DNA of 24,453 bases, from NCBI GenBank assembly GCA_938046755.1, contig CALIXC010000211.1:1-24453 (forward strand). The letters are read 5' to 3'. Positions within the stretch are counted from its first letter, which is position 1; every line of letters begins with the position of its first letter. This document shows, piece after piece, positions 15,110 to 22,193 of this stretch. A program made the translations under genes and the position numbers. Origin of the DNA: an uncultured Lautropia sp. (GTDB lineage: Bacteria; Pseudomonadota; Gammaproteobacteria; Burkholderiales; Burkholderiaceae_E). Under the pieces are notes generated by a model, which searched no databases, was not told the DNA's origin, and worked only from the letters and a program-made list of their open reading frames with translations.

Positions 15110-15390
15110 GTGATCAAGCAGCGGTGCAAACCACCAACACCTCCCGCACCCGCACCCTCACCGGCCGGGTCACCAGCAACAAGATGCAGAAGACCGTGAC
15201 CGTGCTGGTTGAGCACAAGGTCAAGCATCCGGTGTACGGCAAGTACGTTGTGCAGTCCAAGAAGTATCACGCGCACACTGAAACGCAGTACAACGAGGGC
15301 GACATCGTCGAGATCCAGGAAGGTCGTCCGGTCTCGAAGACCAAGTCCTGGTATGTCTCCCGTCTGCTGACTGCTGCCAAGGTGGTCTGA
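15106..15390 (+). CDS. rpsQ: Small-subunit ribosomal protein S17 (uS17)
   Basis: 94 residues, an OB-fold primary binder of 16S rRNA. The core LTGRVTSNKMQKTVTVLVE and HPVYGKYVVQSKKYHAH is intact. A polar ~14-residue leader (SDQAAVQTTNTSRTRT) precedes it, longer than in E. coli. It is the last gene of the S10 unit here: a strong hairpin terminator begins 21 nt after its TGA. Confidence 0.96.
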   Translation: MSDQAAVQTTNTSRTRTLTGRVTSNKMQKTVTVLVEHKVKHPVYGKYVVQSKKYHAHTETQYNEGDIVEIQEGRPVSKTKSWYVSRLLTAAKVV

Positions 15391-15411
15391 TCTAGTCGGA
15401 CACGACATGAA

Positions 15412-15442
15412 CACTACGCCCGGCCGTATGCCGGGCGTAGTG
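15412..15442 (+). terminator. Strong hairpin terminator at the end of the S10 unit
   Basis: CACTACGCCCGGC (15412-15424) and GCCGGGCGTAGTG (15430-15442) form a perfect 13-bp stem with loop CGTAT, followed by CTTTCT. The T-tract is short, but the stem is the strongest in the window. It would end transcription that began at the rplC promoter. Confidence 0.75.
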
Positions 15443-15673
15443 CTTTCTGGAATCGGCTCCGGGTTTCGGTTCAGATCCGGGCTCAGGCCCGGGTGCGGCG
15501 GCACCTCCGCCAGGGTCTGGTTGGACGAGGGGCGTCCAGGCGCGCCCACACCAAAGGCGCTTCCCTGAGGCTTTCTGTCTAGCCAGTCTCCCCCAGGGTG
15601 GAGCTTCCCGTCACTCGGTCCGGCCTGTTTCGCCATGAAGGGCTGGGCAGGGTGGAAAATTGCGTTGTCAGGC

Positions 15674-15702
15674 TTGTAAAGAGTCGGGAACTTTCCTATA
15701 CT
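15674..15702 (+). promoter_or_regulatory. Sigma70-like promoter of the spc operon
   Basis: TTGTAA (15674-15679) and TATACT (15697-15702) are spaced by exactly 17 bp, close to consensus in an otherwise GC-rich region. Transcription would start near 15709. Coming after the terminator and before rplN, it gives the spc/alpha genes their own transcription start. The -10 box is identical to that of the rplC promoter. Confidence 0.7.
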
Positions 15703-15886
15703 CTAAATCTTCCCAGCGTCAGGCGTGACATCCTCGTCATTCAAGGCATGGGGCTGCCGGTCTGGCACACGACCCAAGCGGTCGTATCGCCTTCCGGCAA
15801 CGCGATCGGCTTTGTCTGCTCAGCCTCGGTGGCTTTGCCCCGGGCATCCACGGGCAGTCAGGGCAGATCGTTTCAATGAATTCAAT

Positions 15887-15917
15887 CCGATCGGTTGTCC
15901 CGGCGTGGGCCAATCGG
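15887..15917 (+). promoter_or_regulatory. Imperfect hairpin in the spc leader
   Basis: CCGATCGG (15887-15894) can pair with CCAATCGG (15910-15917) with one C-A mismatch and a 15-nt loop. It lies about 80 nt before the rplN start, within the predicted leader. A role in control is possible but not shown. Confidence 0.3.
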
Positions 15918-15995
15918 TCAACGGAACCAAGACTGGTCTGCGGCGGTATTGCCAACGCGGGTCCAAGTTGGGCAAGAAATCGTCAGGATATTGCA

Positions 15996-16364
15996 ATGAT
16001 TCAGATGCAGTCGACGCTGAGTGTCGCCGACAACACGGGGGCGCGCGAGGTCATGTGTATCAAGGTGCTCGGTGGCAGCAAGCGCCGCTACGCCGGAATC
16101 GGTGACATCATCAAGGTCTCGGTCAAGGAAGCGCAGCCCCGTGGTCGCGTGAAGAAAGGCGAGATTTACAACGCGGTTGTCGTGCGTACCGCCAAGGGCG
16201 TGCGTCGCCCCGACGGCTCGCTGCTGCGTTTTGATGGCAACGCCGCCGTGCTGCTCAACAGCAAGCTTGAGCCGATCGGCACCCGTATCTTCGGGCCTGT
16301 CACGCGTGAGCTGCGTACCGAGCGGTTTATGAAAATCGTCTCGCTGGCACCGGAAGTGCTTTGA
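15996..16364 (+). CDS. rplN: Large-subunit ribosomal protein L14 (uL14)
   Basis: 122 residues, the exact family length. L14 lies at the subunit interface, contacts 16S rRNA and L19, and is the target of the silencing factor RsfS. It reads MIQMQSTLSVADNTGAREVMCIKVLGG, then GRVKKGEIYNAVVVRTAKGVRRPDGS. The ATG at 15996 has AGGA 7 nt upstream. An in-frame ATG at 15876 would add 40 residues with no family resemblance and is not used. It is the first gene of the spc unit. Confidence 0.97.
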   Translation: MIQMQSTLSVADNTGAREVMCIKVLGGSKRRYAGIGDIIKVSVKEAQPRGRVKKGEIYNAVVVRTAKGVRRPDGSLLRFDGNAAVLLNSKLEPIGTRIFGPVTRELRTERFMKIVSLAPEVL

Positions 16365-16407
16365 GCCTGCCGATCAACACGCGATTCAAGCCGAGGGCTG
16401 TTTAATC

Positions 16408-16728
16408 ATGATGCAAAAGATTCGTAAGGGTGATGAGGTCATCGTCATCGCCGGGCGGGACAAGGGCAAGCGCGGTACCGTCACCCAGCGCGTGGATGAC
16501 CGCCACCTGCTCGTCGACGGTGTCAACATCGTCAAGAAGCACGTCAAGCCGAACCCCATGCGGGGCACCAACGGCGGCGTGGTGGACAAGTCGATGCCCA
16601 TTGACCAGTCCAACGTGATGCTGTTTAACCCCACGTCCGGTAAGGGTGACCGGGTTGGATTCAAGGTTCTTGAGGATGGTCGCAAGGTCCGCGTCTTCAA
16701 GTCCAACGGCGAAGAGCTGAAGTCCTGA
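16408..16728 (+). CDS. rplX: Large-subunit ribosomal protein L24 (uL24)
   Basis: 106 residues. It is an assembly initiator that binds the 5' end of 23S rRNA. The KOW motif lies at the start (KIRKGDEVIVIAGRDKGKRGTV), followed by VDGVNIVKKHVKPNP. Two adjacent ATGs (16408 and 16411) are possible; GAGGG is 10 nt before the first and 13 before the second, so the first is preferred, though most homologues begin at the second Met. Confidence 0.95.
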   Translation: MMQKIRKGDEVIVIAGRDKGKRGTVTQRVDDRHLLVDGVNIVKKHVKPNPMRGTNGGVVDKSMPIDQSNVMLFNPTSGKGDRVGFKVLEDGRKVRVFKSNGEELKS

Positions 16729-16765
16729 TTCCCGCAGGAATCGGAAGACCCAAAAGGAAACATCG

Positions 16766-17305
16766 ATGGCGCGTCTCTTAGAAACCTATCGTGAAAAGCT
16801 CGTTCCCGAGCTGACCAAGCGATTCGGCTACAAATCCGTGATGGAAGTGCCCCGGATCACCAAGATCACGCTGAACATGGGCGTGGGTGAAGCGGTTGCC
16901 GACAAGAAGATCATGGACAACGCCGTGGCCGACCTGGCCAAGATCGCCGGCCAGAAGCCCGTGGTCACCAAGGCCCGCAAGGCCATTGCCGGCTTCAAAA
17001 TCCGGGAAGGCTATCCCATTGGCTGCATGGTCACCCTGCGTGGTGTCCGCATGTATGAGTTCCTGGATCGTCTGATCACCGTGGCGCTGCCGCGGGTGCG
17101 TGACTTCCGGGGCGTGTCCGGCCGTTCCTTCGACGGTCGCGGCAACTACAACTTCGGTGTCAAGGAACAGATCATGTTCCCCGAGATCGAGTATGACAAG
17201 GTTGACGCACTGCGTGGTCTGAACATCAGCATCACGACGACCGCAAAATCCGACGAGGAAGCCAAGGCGCTGTTGTCCGCTTTCCGGTTTCCGTTCCGCA
17301 ACTGA
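16766..17305 (+). CDS. rplE: Large-subunit ribosomal protein L5 (uL5)
   Basis: 179 residues, the normal size. It binds 5S rRNA in the central protuberance and touches the P-site tRNA. Family blocks seen: KSVMEVPRITKITLNMGVGEA, GQKPVVTKARKAIAGFKIREG, RDFRGVSGRSFDGRGNYNFGVKEQIMFPEI, and the ending ALLSAFRFPFRN. In E. coli the S8 repressor acts at the start of rplE to control spc expression. I did not recognise that site here. Confidence 0.97.
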   Translation: MARLLETYREKLVPELTKRFGYKSVMEVPRITKITLNMGVGEAVADKKIMDNAVADLAKIAGQKPVVTKARKAIAGFKIREGYPIGCMVTLRGVRMYEFLDRLITVALPRVRDFRGVSGRSFDGRGNYNFGVKEQIMFPEIEYDKVDALRGLNISITTTAKSDEEAKALLSAFRFPFRN

Positions 17306-17355
17306 GGTTGGCTGGCATTAGCCGAAAACCGAAGCTGACCTCCAGGGGTGAATGA

Positions 17356-17661
17356 ATGGCAAAGGCATCCATGATCGAGCGCGAGAAGAAGCGCGAAGCA
17401 CTGGTCAAGAAGTACGCCGCCAAGCGTGCAGCACTTCAGGCCATTATCGACGATCAATCCAAATCCGACGAGGAGCGCTATCAGGCGCGTCTCGCCATCC
17501 AGAAACAACCGCGCGCAGCCAGTCCCACACGCATGCGCAAGCGCTGCGCCCTCACGGGACGTCCGCGCGGCGTGTTCCGCAAGTTCGGCCTGGGCCGTAA
17601 CAAGTTGCGTGAGTTCGCCATGCGGGGCGAGATCCCCGGGCTGACCAAGGCCAGCTGGTAA
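17356..17661 (+). CDS. rpsN: Small-subunit ribosomal protein S14 (uS14), zinc-independent type
   Basis: 101 residues, the long form. It lies in the 30S head. It ends CALTGRPRGVFRKFGLGRNKLREFAMRGEIPGLTKASW-like, with only one cysteine (RCALTG), so it lacks the four-cysteine zinc ribbon of the short S14 type. The N-terminal half is very basic. GGGG lies 8 nt before the ATG. A 93-bp spacer without notable structure separates it from rpsH. Confidence 0.96.
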   Translation: MAKASMIEREKKREALVKKYAAKRAALQAIIDDQSKSDEERYQARLAIQKQPRAASPTRMRKRCALTGRPRGVFRKFGLGRNKLREFAMRGEIPGLTKASW

Positions 17662-17754
17662 CTGCGTCGGAGTGAAAGAAGTGATCAAGTTTGAATCGAA
17701 TTCGGCCAAGCTGGGCGTCAAGCCGGCACTGGCCTGCTACGGGAGCGATTACCA

Positions 17755-18150
17755 ATGAGCATGAGCGATCCGATCGCCGACATGTTCACGCGGATCCGCA
17801 ACGCGCAGCGCGTCGAGAAGGAATCCGTCGTGATCCCGTCGTCCAAACTGAAGGTGGCCATCGCCCGCGTTCTGCAGGAGGAAGGCTATGTCGAGGGCTT
17901 TGAAGTCCTCGAGAACGACGGTAAGCCACTGCTGAAAGTGGCACTGAAGTACTATGCCGGCCGTCCGGTCATCGAGCGCCTCGAGCGGGTGTCGCGTCCT
18001 GGTCTGCGGATCTACAAGGCACGCAACGATCTGCCTCAGGTGATGAACGGCCTGGGTGTTGCCATCATCACCACCTCCCAGGGCGTGATGACCGATCGCA
18101 AGGCACGCCAGACCGGCATCGGCGGCGAAGTGCTGGGTTACGTCGCTTAA
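17755..18150 (+). CDS. rpsH: Small-subunit ribosomal protein S8 (uS8)
   Basis: 131 residues. It binds the central domain of 16S rRNA and, in E. coli, represses spc translation. MSDPIADMFTRIRNAQ is the conserved start, and the C-terminal signature is GLGVAIITTSQGVMTDRKAR. Two ATGs in frame (17755 and 17761) are possible. GGGAG sits 9 nt before the first, and the MSMSDPIADM form is common in related bacteria, so the first is given. Confidence 0.96.
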   Translation: MSMSDPIADMFTRIRNAQRVEKESVVIPSSKLKVAIARVLQEEGYVEGFEVLENDGKPLLKVALKYYAGRPVIERLERVSRPGLRIYKARNDLPQVMNGLGVAIITTSQGVMTDRKARQTGIGGEVLGYVA

Positions 18151-18162
18151 GGAGGCCAGAAC

Positions 18163-18696
18163 ATGTCCCGTATCGGAAAGATGCCGATTGCCGTGCCCAA
18201 GGGCGCGGAGGTCAAGCTGGCTGCCGACAGCATCACGGTCAAGGGCCCACTGGGTACGCTGACCCAGGCAATCAATCCCAACGCGCAGATCAAGCAGGAA
18301 GGCGATCAGCTGCTGGTCAGCCCCAGCAACGACTCGGCTGAAGCCAACGCTATGTCGGGTACGCTGCGTGCACTGGTGGCCAACATGGTCAACGGCGTCA
18401 CCAAGGGCTTCGAGCGTCGCCTCTCCCTGGTCGGCGTGGGTTTTCGTGCACAGGCTCAGGGCAGTAACCTCAACCTGTCGCTCGGTTTCTCGCACCCCGT
18501 CGTGCACAAGCTGCCGGAAGGCGTAAAGGCGGAAACGCCTAGCCAGACGGAGATCGTGCTGAAAGGGGCCGACAAGCAGAAGGTTGGTCAGGTGGCCGCC
18601 AACATCCGTGCCTATCGTCCGCCCGAGCCCTACAAGGGCAAGGGTGTTCGCTACTCGGATGAGCGGGTCACGTTGAAAGAAACCAAGAAGAAGTAA
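18163..18696 (+). CDS. rplF: Large-subunit ribosomal protein L6 (uL6)
   Basis: 177 residues, the family length, with two repeated L6 folds. It lies near the factor-binding site at the base of the L7/L12 stalk. It starts SRIGKMPIAVPKGAEV; the second fold holds the C-terminal signature RPPEPYKGKGVRYSDE and ends in KKK. A perfect AAGGAGG ribosome site overlaps the rpsH stop. The 82-bp spacer after it holds a strong two-part RNA stem. Confidence 0.97.
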   Translation: MSRIGKMPIAVPKGAEVKLAADSITVKGPLGTLTQAINPNAQIKQEGDQLLVSPSNDSAEANAMSGTLRALVANMVNGVTKGFERRLSLVGVGFRAQAQGSNLNLSLGFSHPVVHKLPEGVKAETPSQTEIVLKGADKQKVGQVAANIRAYRPPEPYKGKGVRYSDERVTLKETKKK

Positions 18697-18709
18697 GGGC
18701 ACGAGAGGG

Positions 18710-18758
18710 TGATCGCCCACGGGTCGGCCAGAAGGGCCGACCGGCAGCGGGCCGATCA
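18710..18758 (+). promoter_or_regulatory. Two-tier RNA stem in the rplF-rplR spacer
   Basis: The inner stem is GGTCGGCC (18722-18729) with GGCCGACC (18735-18742), 8 perfect pairs and loop AGAAG. The outer stem pairs TGATCG (18710-18715) with CGATCA (18753-18758) and CCC (18716-18718) with GGG (18749-18751), leaving one bulged C. It ends 9 nt before the AAGGA ribosome site of rplR. No T-tract follows, so it is not a terminator. A processing site, mRNA stabiliser or translational control element is possible. Confidence 0.5.
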
Positions 18759-18778
18759 TCCGGGTGCAAGGAACAGAG

Positions 18779-19150
18779 ATGGCATTTGACAAAAAGGCAT
18801 CGCGCCTGCGGCGTTCGCGCCAGACGCGGCACAAGATCAGCGAGTTGCGCGTCAACCGCCTGTCCGTTTTCCGCAGCAATGCGCATATCTACGCCAACGT
18901 CCTGTCGCCGGAGGGTGACCGGGTCCTGGTGTCGGCTTCCACGGTTGAAGCCGATGTGCGTGCCGAGCTGGCCAAGAAGCCGGGTCGTGGCGGCAACGTC
19001 AGTGCAGCGTCGATCGTCGGCAAGCGCGTGGCAGAGAAGGCACTGAAAGCTGGTATCGAATCGGTTGCGTTCGATCGCTCCGGCTATCGCTATCACGGAC
19101 GGGTCCGCGCGCTGGCTGAAGCCGCACGCGAGGCCGGACTGAAGTTCTGA
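18779..19150 (+). CDS. rplR: Large-subunit ribosomal protein L18 (uL18)
   Basis: 123 residues. It binds 5S rRNA with L5. It starts MAFDKKASRLRRSRQTRHKI, and the C-terminal half SFDRSGYxYHGRV-type block is read as AFDRSGYRYHGRVRALAEAAREAGLKF. The ATG at 18779 has AAGGA 6 nt upstream. A GTG at 18764 lies inside the region around that ribosome site and would add five unrelated residues, so it is rejected. Confidence 0.96.
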   Translation: MAFDKKASRLRRSRQTRHKISELRVNRLSVFRSNAHIYANVLSPEGDRVLVSASTVEADVRAELAKKPGRGGNVSAASIVGKRVAEKALKAGIESVAFDRSGYRYHGRVRALAEAAREAGLKF

Positions 19151-19163
19151 GGACGGAAAACGA

Positions 19164-19691
19164 ATGGCAAAGGTTCAGGCACGTGGCCCGCAGCGCGGGG
19201 CCGATGAGCGTGATGACGGTCTGAAGGAAAAGATGATCGGCATCAACCGGGTCACCAAGGTTGTGAAAGGTGGCCGGATTCTGGGTTTTGCAGCCCTGGT
19301 CGTGGTTGGTGACGGCGATGGTCGCGTCGGTATGGGCAAGGGCAAGGCTCGTGAGGTACCCGTAGCGGTGCAGAAAGCCATGGACGAAGCACGCCGCAAG
19401 ATGTTCAAGGTGCCTCTGCGCAGTGGCACGGTTCCCCACGTCGTCGAAGGCCGTCACGGTGCTTCGCGCGTGTACATCGCCCCGGCTGCCGACGGTACCG
19501 GCGTGATTGCTGGCGGTCCGATGCGTGCCGTGTTCGAGGTGCTGGGTGTGAGCAACGTCGTGGCCAAGAGCCATGGCTCCAGCAACCCCTACAACATGGT
19601 CCGTGCAACGCTGGACGCCTTCCGTAATTTGTCGACCCCGGCTGAGATCGCTGCCAAGCGCGGCAAGACGGTCGAGGAAATCTTGGGTTGA
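19164..19691 (+). CDS. rpsE: Small-subunit ribosomal protein S5 (uS5)
   Basis: 175 residues. It works in mRNA entry and decoding accuracy, and its loop contacts spectinomycin. The double-stranded-RNA-binding N-terminal domain holds NRVTKVVKGGRILGFAALVVVGD (about residues 29-51), with the spectinomycin loop KVVKGG intact. The second domain holds AGGPMRAVFEVLGVSNVVAKS. GAGGA lies 8 nt before the ATG. Its stop codon is built into a perfect hairpin. Confidence 0.97.
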   Translation: MAKVQARGPQRGADERDDGLKEKMIGINRVTKVVKGGRILGFAALVVVGDGDGRVGMGKGKAREVPVAVQKAMDEARRKMFKVPLRSGTVPHVVEGRHGASRVYIAPAADGTGVIAGGPMRAVFEVLGVSNVVAKSHGSSNPYNMVRATLDAFRNLSTPAEIAAKRGKTVEEILG

Positions 19692-19717
19692 ACGTCCGCT
19701 GACACCGCGGACGTTCA
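19689..19717 (+). promoter_or_regulatory. 11-bp hairpin starting at the rpsE stop codon
   Basis: TGAACGTCCGC (19689-19699) pairs perfectly with GCGGACGTTCA (19707-19717) around a 7-nt loop. The first three bases of the stem are the rpsE stop codon itself, and the ribosome site of rpmD follows 3 nt after the stem. With no T-tract it is not a normal terminator. It may decouple or tune translation of rpmD, or mark an RNA processing site. Confidence 0.5.
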
Positions 19718-19732
19718 GTCTGGAGAGACTTG

Positions 19733-19924
19733 ATGAGCAATGAACAGAAGAAAACGGTCAAAGTGAAGCTGGTCCGTAGCCCCAGCCGGACGGTTGGCGG
19801 GCATCGTGACACGGTTCTCGGCCTTGGCCTGAAGCGGATGAATCAGGTCCGCGAACTGGAAGATACGCCCGCGGTGCGCGGCATGATCACCAAGGTGGCA
19901 TACCTGGTCAAGGTGGTGGATTGA
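19733..19924 (+). CDS. rpmD: Large-subunit ribosomal protein L30 (uL30)
   Basis: 63 residues, a small alpha/beta 23S rRNA binder. It shows KTVKVKLVRSPSRTVGGHRDTVLGLGLKRM, the L30 signature, then the ending ITKVAYLVKVVD. The ATG at 19733 follows GGAGAG; a TTG at 19730 in frame is possible but less likely. Its stop lies 1 bp before the rplO start. Confidence 0.96.
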   Translation: MSNEQKKTVKVKLVRSPSRTVGGHRDTVLGLGLKRMNQVRELEDTPAVRGMITKVAYLVKVVD

Positions 19925-19925
19925 T

Positions 19926-20384
19926 ATGCGACTGAATGACTTGAAACCCGCAGAAGGTGCACGGCACGCCGCCAAGCGCGTCGGTCGTGGCATCGGATCC
20001 GGCCTGGGCAAGACGGCCGGTCGTGGCCACAAGGGCCAGAAATCCCGTTCTGGCGGTTTCCACAAGGTTGGTTTCGAAGGCGGTCAGATGCCGCTGCAGC
20101 GTCGCCTGCCCAAGCGCGGCTTCAAGTCGCTGCAGGCTGGTCGCGTTGCCGAGGTACGCCTGTCCGATCTGCAGCGTCTGGAGGCTACCGAGATCGATCT
20201 GAGCGTGCTGAAGGCCGCCGGCATCGTGTCGCAGCTGGCACTGTCCGCCAAGGTCATCCTGGCCGGCGAGATCAAGCGCAAGGTGTCGCTGGTTGGCGTG
20301 GGTGCCACCAAGGGTGCGCGCAGTGCCATCGAGGCTGCTGGTGGCAGCGTCCAGGACCCTGTCGCCACGCAAGCTGCGGCCTGA
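19926..20384 (+). CDS. rplO: Large-subunit ribosomal protein L15 (uL15)
   Basis: 152 residues. It is a late-assembly 50S protein with a long extended N-terminus that threads rRNA. The glycine-rich signature GRGIGSGLGKTAGRGHKGQKSRSGG is clear (residues ~20-44), followed by GFEGGQMPLQRRLPKRGF. The C-terminal globular part ends in a polar alanine tail, slightly longer than in E. coli (144). It is tightly packed between rpmD (1 bp) and secY (3 bp). Confidence 0.97.
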   Translation: MRLNDLKPAEGARHAAKRVGRGIGSGLGKTAGRGHKGQKSRSGGFHKVGFEGGQMPLQRRLPKRGFKSLQAGRVAEVRLSDLQRLEATEIDLSVLKAAGIVSQLALSAKVILAGEIKRKVSLVGVGATKGARSAIEAAGGSVQDPVATQAAA

Positions 20385-20387
20385 TAA

Positions 20388-21728
20388 ATGGCAACCAATC
20401 GGTCAGTGCAGGCTCGTGAGGCCAACAAGTACGGCGACTTGAGGCGCCGTCTTGTGTTTCTGCTGCTGGCGCTCGTGGTGTTCCGCATCGGCACCCACAT
20501 CCCCGTGCCCGGAATCAATCCGGACGCGATGGCGGAACTCTTCGGCGGCCAGGAAGGTGGCGTCCTCGGCCTGTTTAACCTCTTCTCGGGTGGCGCGCTC
20601 AGCCGGTTCTCGGTGTTTGCGCTGGGGATCATGCCGTACATCTCGGCATCGATCATCATGCAGCTGCTGACGGTCGTCGTTCCGTCGCTCGAGCAGATCA
20701 AGAAGGAAGGCGAGGCCGGTCGGCGGATCATCACCAAGTACACGCGGTGGTTCACGCTGGCACTGGCCACGTTCCAGGCACTGGGCATCTCGGTGGCGCT
20801 GGAGTCCCAGGGAAACCTGGTCTCCGAGCCCGGCTTCATGTTCCGCCTCGTGGCGGTTATTTCGCTGGTCACCGGCACGATGTTTCTGATGTGGCTGGGT
20901 GAGCAGATCACCGAGCGGGGTCTGGGCAATGGCATCTCGCTGATCATCTTCTCCGGCATTGTGTCTGGCCTGCCCGGCGCTATTGGCGGTATGGGTTCGC
21001 TGGTCAGCAATGGCAACATGAACCCGGTGGCGGCGCTGATCATCATGGCGCTGGTCATCCTGGTAACGGCCTTCGTGGTCTTCATCGAGCGAGGTCAGCG
21101 TCGGATCACCATCAACTACGCCAAGCGTCAGGTCGGTAACAAGATCTACCAAGGGCAGACCTCCTATCTGCCGTTGAAGCTGAACATGGCCGGCGTCATT
21201 CCGCCGATCTTTGCCAGCTCCATCATCCTGTTCCCGGCTACCATTGCACAGTGGTTCACTTCCGGCGACAGTGAGAACGTCTTCGTCCGCACGTTGCGTG
21301 ACGTGGCGGCCACGCTGTCTCCCGGTCAGCCGGTGTACATGTTGCTGTACGCCATCGCCATCATCTTCTTCTGCTTCTTCTACACGGCCCTGCAGTACAA
21401 CAGTCGTGACACTGCCGAGAATCTGAAGAAAAGTGGTGCTATGCTGCCGGGCATCCGCCCGGGCGAGCAGACGGCCAAGTACATCGACAAGGTACTGACC
21501 CGGCTGACGGCCGTGGGGGCGCTCTACATCACGCTGGTCTGCCTGCTTCCAGAGTTCCTCATCCTGGAGTGGAACGTTCCGTTCTACTTCGGTGGAACCT
21601 CGCTGCTCATCATCGTGGTGGTGACGATGGACTTCATGGCACAGGTTCAGACGCACCTGATGTCCAACCAGTACGAAAGCCTGCTGAAGAAAGCTAACTT
21701 CAAGGGGCTGGGTTCGATGGGTCGCTGA
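20388..21728 (+). CDS. secY: Preprotein translocase channel subunit SecY
   Basis: 446 residues with ten membrane helices. It is the pore of the SecYEG translocon in the inner membrane. Seen: the start of helix 1 (RLVFLLLALVVFRIGTHIPVPGI), the plug/helix 2 segment LFNLFSGGALSRFSVFALGIMPYISASIIMQLL, IERGQRRITINYAKRQVG in the cytoplasmic loop that binds SecA or the ribosome, and the C-terminal tail ending KKANFKGLGSMGR. It starts 3 bp after rplO, with the ribosome site lying inside the rplO end (weak). It would export, among others, the tannase and porin of this window. Confidence 0.98.
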   Translation: MATNRSVQAREANKYGDLRRRLVFLLLALVVFRIGTHIPVPGINPDAMAELFGGQEGGVLGLFNLFSGGALSRFSVFALGIMPYISASIIMQLLTVVVPSLEQIKKEGEAGRRIITKYTRWFTLALATFQALGISVALESQGNLVSEPGFMFRLVAVISLVTGTMFLMWLGEQITERGLGNGISLIIFSGIVSGLPGAIGGMGSLVSNGNMNPVAALIIMALVILVTAFVVFIERGQRRITINYAKRQVGNKIYQGQTSYLPLKLNMAGVIPPIFASSIILFPATIAQWFTSGDSENVFVRTLRDVAATLSPGQPVYMLLYAIAIIFFCFFYTALQYNSRDTAENLKKSGAMLPGIRPGEQTAKYIDKVLTRLTAVGALYITLVCLLPEFLILEWNVPFYFGGTSLLIIVVVTMDFMAQVQTHLMSNQYESLLKKANFKGLGSMGR

Positions 21729-21755
21729 TACTTCAGCGACTCTTACAGGAAAACA

Positions 21756-21974
21756 ATGTCGAAGGAAGATGTCATCCAGATGCAGGGCGAGGTGTTGGAG
21801 AACCTTCCCAACGCCACGTTCCGCGTCAAGCTGGAGAATGGTCATGTGGTCCTTGGCCACATTTCCGGGAAAATGCGGATGCACTACATCCGGATCCTGC
21901 CTGGAGACAAGGTGACGGTCGAGCTGACGCCTTACGATCTTTCCAGGGCGCGTATCGTCTTTCGCGCGAAATAA
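21756..21974 (+). CDS. infA: Translation initiation factor IF-1
   Basis: 72 residues, the exact family length, a single S1-like OB fold. It binds the 30S A site during initiation. It contains DVIQMQGEVLENLPNATFRV and the RNA-binding block GHISGKMRMHYIRILPGDKV. Its place between secY and rpmJ is usual in betaproteobacteria. AGGA lies 6-7 nt before the ATG. Some members of the order have a second infA elsewhere, which cannot be judged here. Confidence 0.97.
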   Translation: MSKEDVIQMQGEVLENLPNATFRVKLENGHVVLGHISGKMRMHYIRILPGDKVTVELTPYDLSRARIVFRAK

Positions 21975-22026
21975 GACGGGGTGTTTGCCGTGGCGTCCAC
22001 TGCGGCGGTCATTAGAGGTTAATAAG

Positions 22027-22042
22027 GCGGGGCGAGCCCCGC
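22027..22042 (+). promoter_or_regulatory. Hairpin in the infA-rpmJ spacer
   Basis: GCGGGG (22027-22032) and CCCCGC (22037-22042) pair around the 4-nt loop CGAG; flanking AAG/CTT adds two or three pairs with one bulged G. It lies in an 89-bp gap, about 10 nt before the AAGGGA ribosome site of rpmJ. It is followed by TTGG, so it is not a typical terminator. Confidence 0.4.
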
Positions 22043-22063
22043 TTGGTGAGCAAGGGACAGAAC

Positions 22064-22177
22064 ATGAAAGTCATGGCCAGTGTCAAGAAGATGTGCCGGA
22101 ATTGCAAGATCATCAGGCGCAATGGAATTGTCCGCGTTATTTGTGTCGATCCCCGGCACAAGCAGCGTCAGGGTTGA
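22064..22177 (+). CDS. rpmJ: Large-subunit ribosomal protein L36 (bL36), zinc-binding type
   Basis: A 37-residue protein read directly from the sequence: ATG at 22064, TGA at 22175-22177. It matches the family from MKVMASVKKMCRNCKII to DPRHKQRQG. The zinc ligands Cys11, Cys14, Cys27 and His32 are all present, so this is the zinc-containing form. It sits in domain VI of 23S rRNA. AAGGGA lies 7 nt upstream. Position 4 is Met where Arg is more common. rpsM follows after 16 bp. Confidence 0.96.
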   Translation: MKVMASVKKMCRNCKIIRRNGIVRVICVDPRHKQRQG

Positions 22178-22193
22178 GAGAGGAATCTGAAAC

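Larger units (their letters stand above)
15391..15995 (+). other. 605-bp gene-free region separating the S10 and spc operons
   Basis: Beyond the terminator at 15412-15442 and the promoter at 15674-15702, I see no gene. A lesser stem CCGGGC/GCCCGG lies near 15475-15496. Between about 15500 and 15670 there is nothing I can name. From about 15709 the sequence would be transcribed as the leader of rplN (about 290 nt). Open frames at 15598-15879 and 15725-16105 lack family resemblance and good ribosome sites. Confidence 0.6.

Noticed and set aside
15598..15879. 93-codon open frame in the S10-spc gap, possible small gene
   Set aside because: It overlaps the predicted promoter, has no clear ribosome site and no recognisable sequence.
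15876..15995. In-frame upstream ATG that would lengthen L14 by 40 residues
   Set aside because: L14 is almost invariant at 122 residues and the inner ATG has a good ribosome site; the extra residues resemble nothing in the family.
17749..18879. Open frame of 376 codons on the minus strand
   Set aside because: It is antisense to rpsH, rplF and rplR; its composition is that of a shadow frame.
20403..21884. Open frame of 493 codons on the minus strand
   Set aside because: It is antisense to secY and infA and very rich in His, Gln, Arg and Asp, as expected from the complement of a membrane-protein gene.
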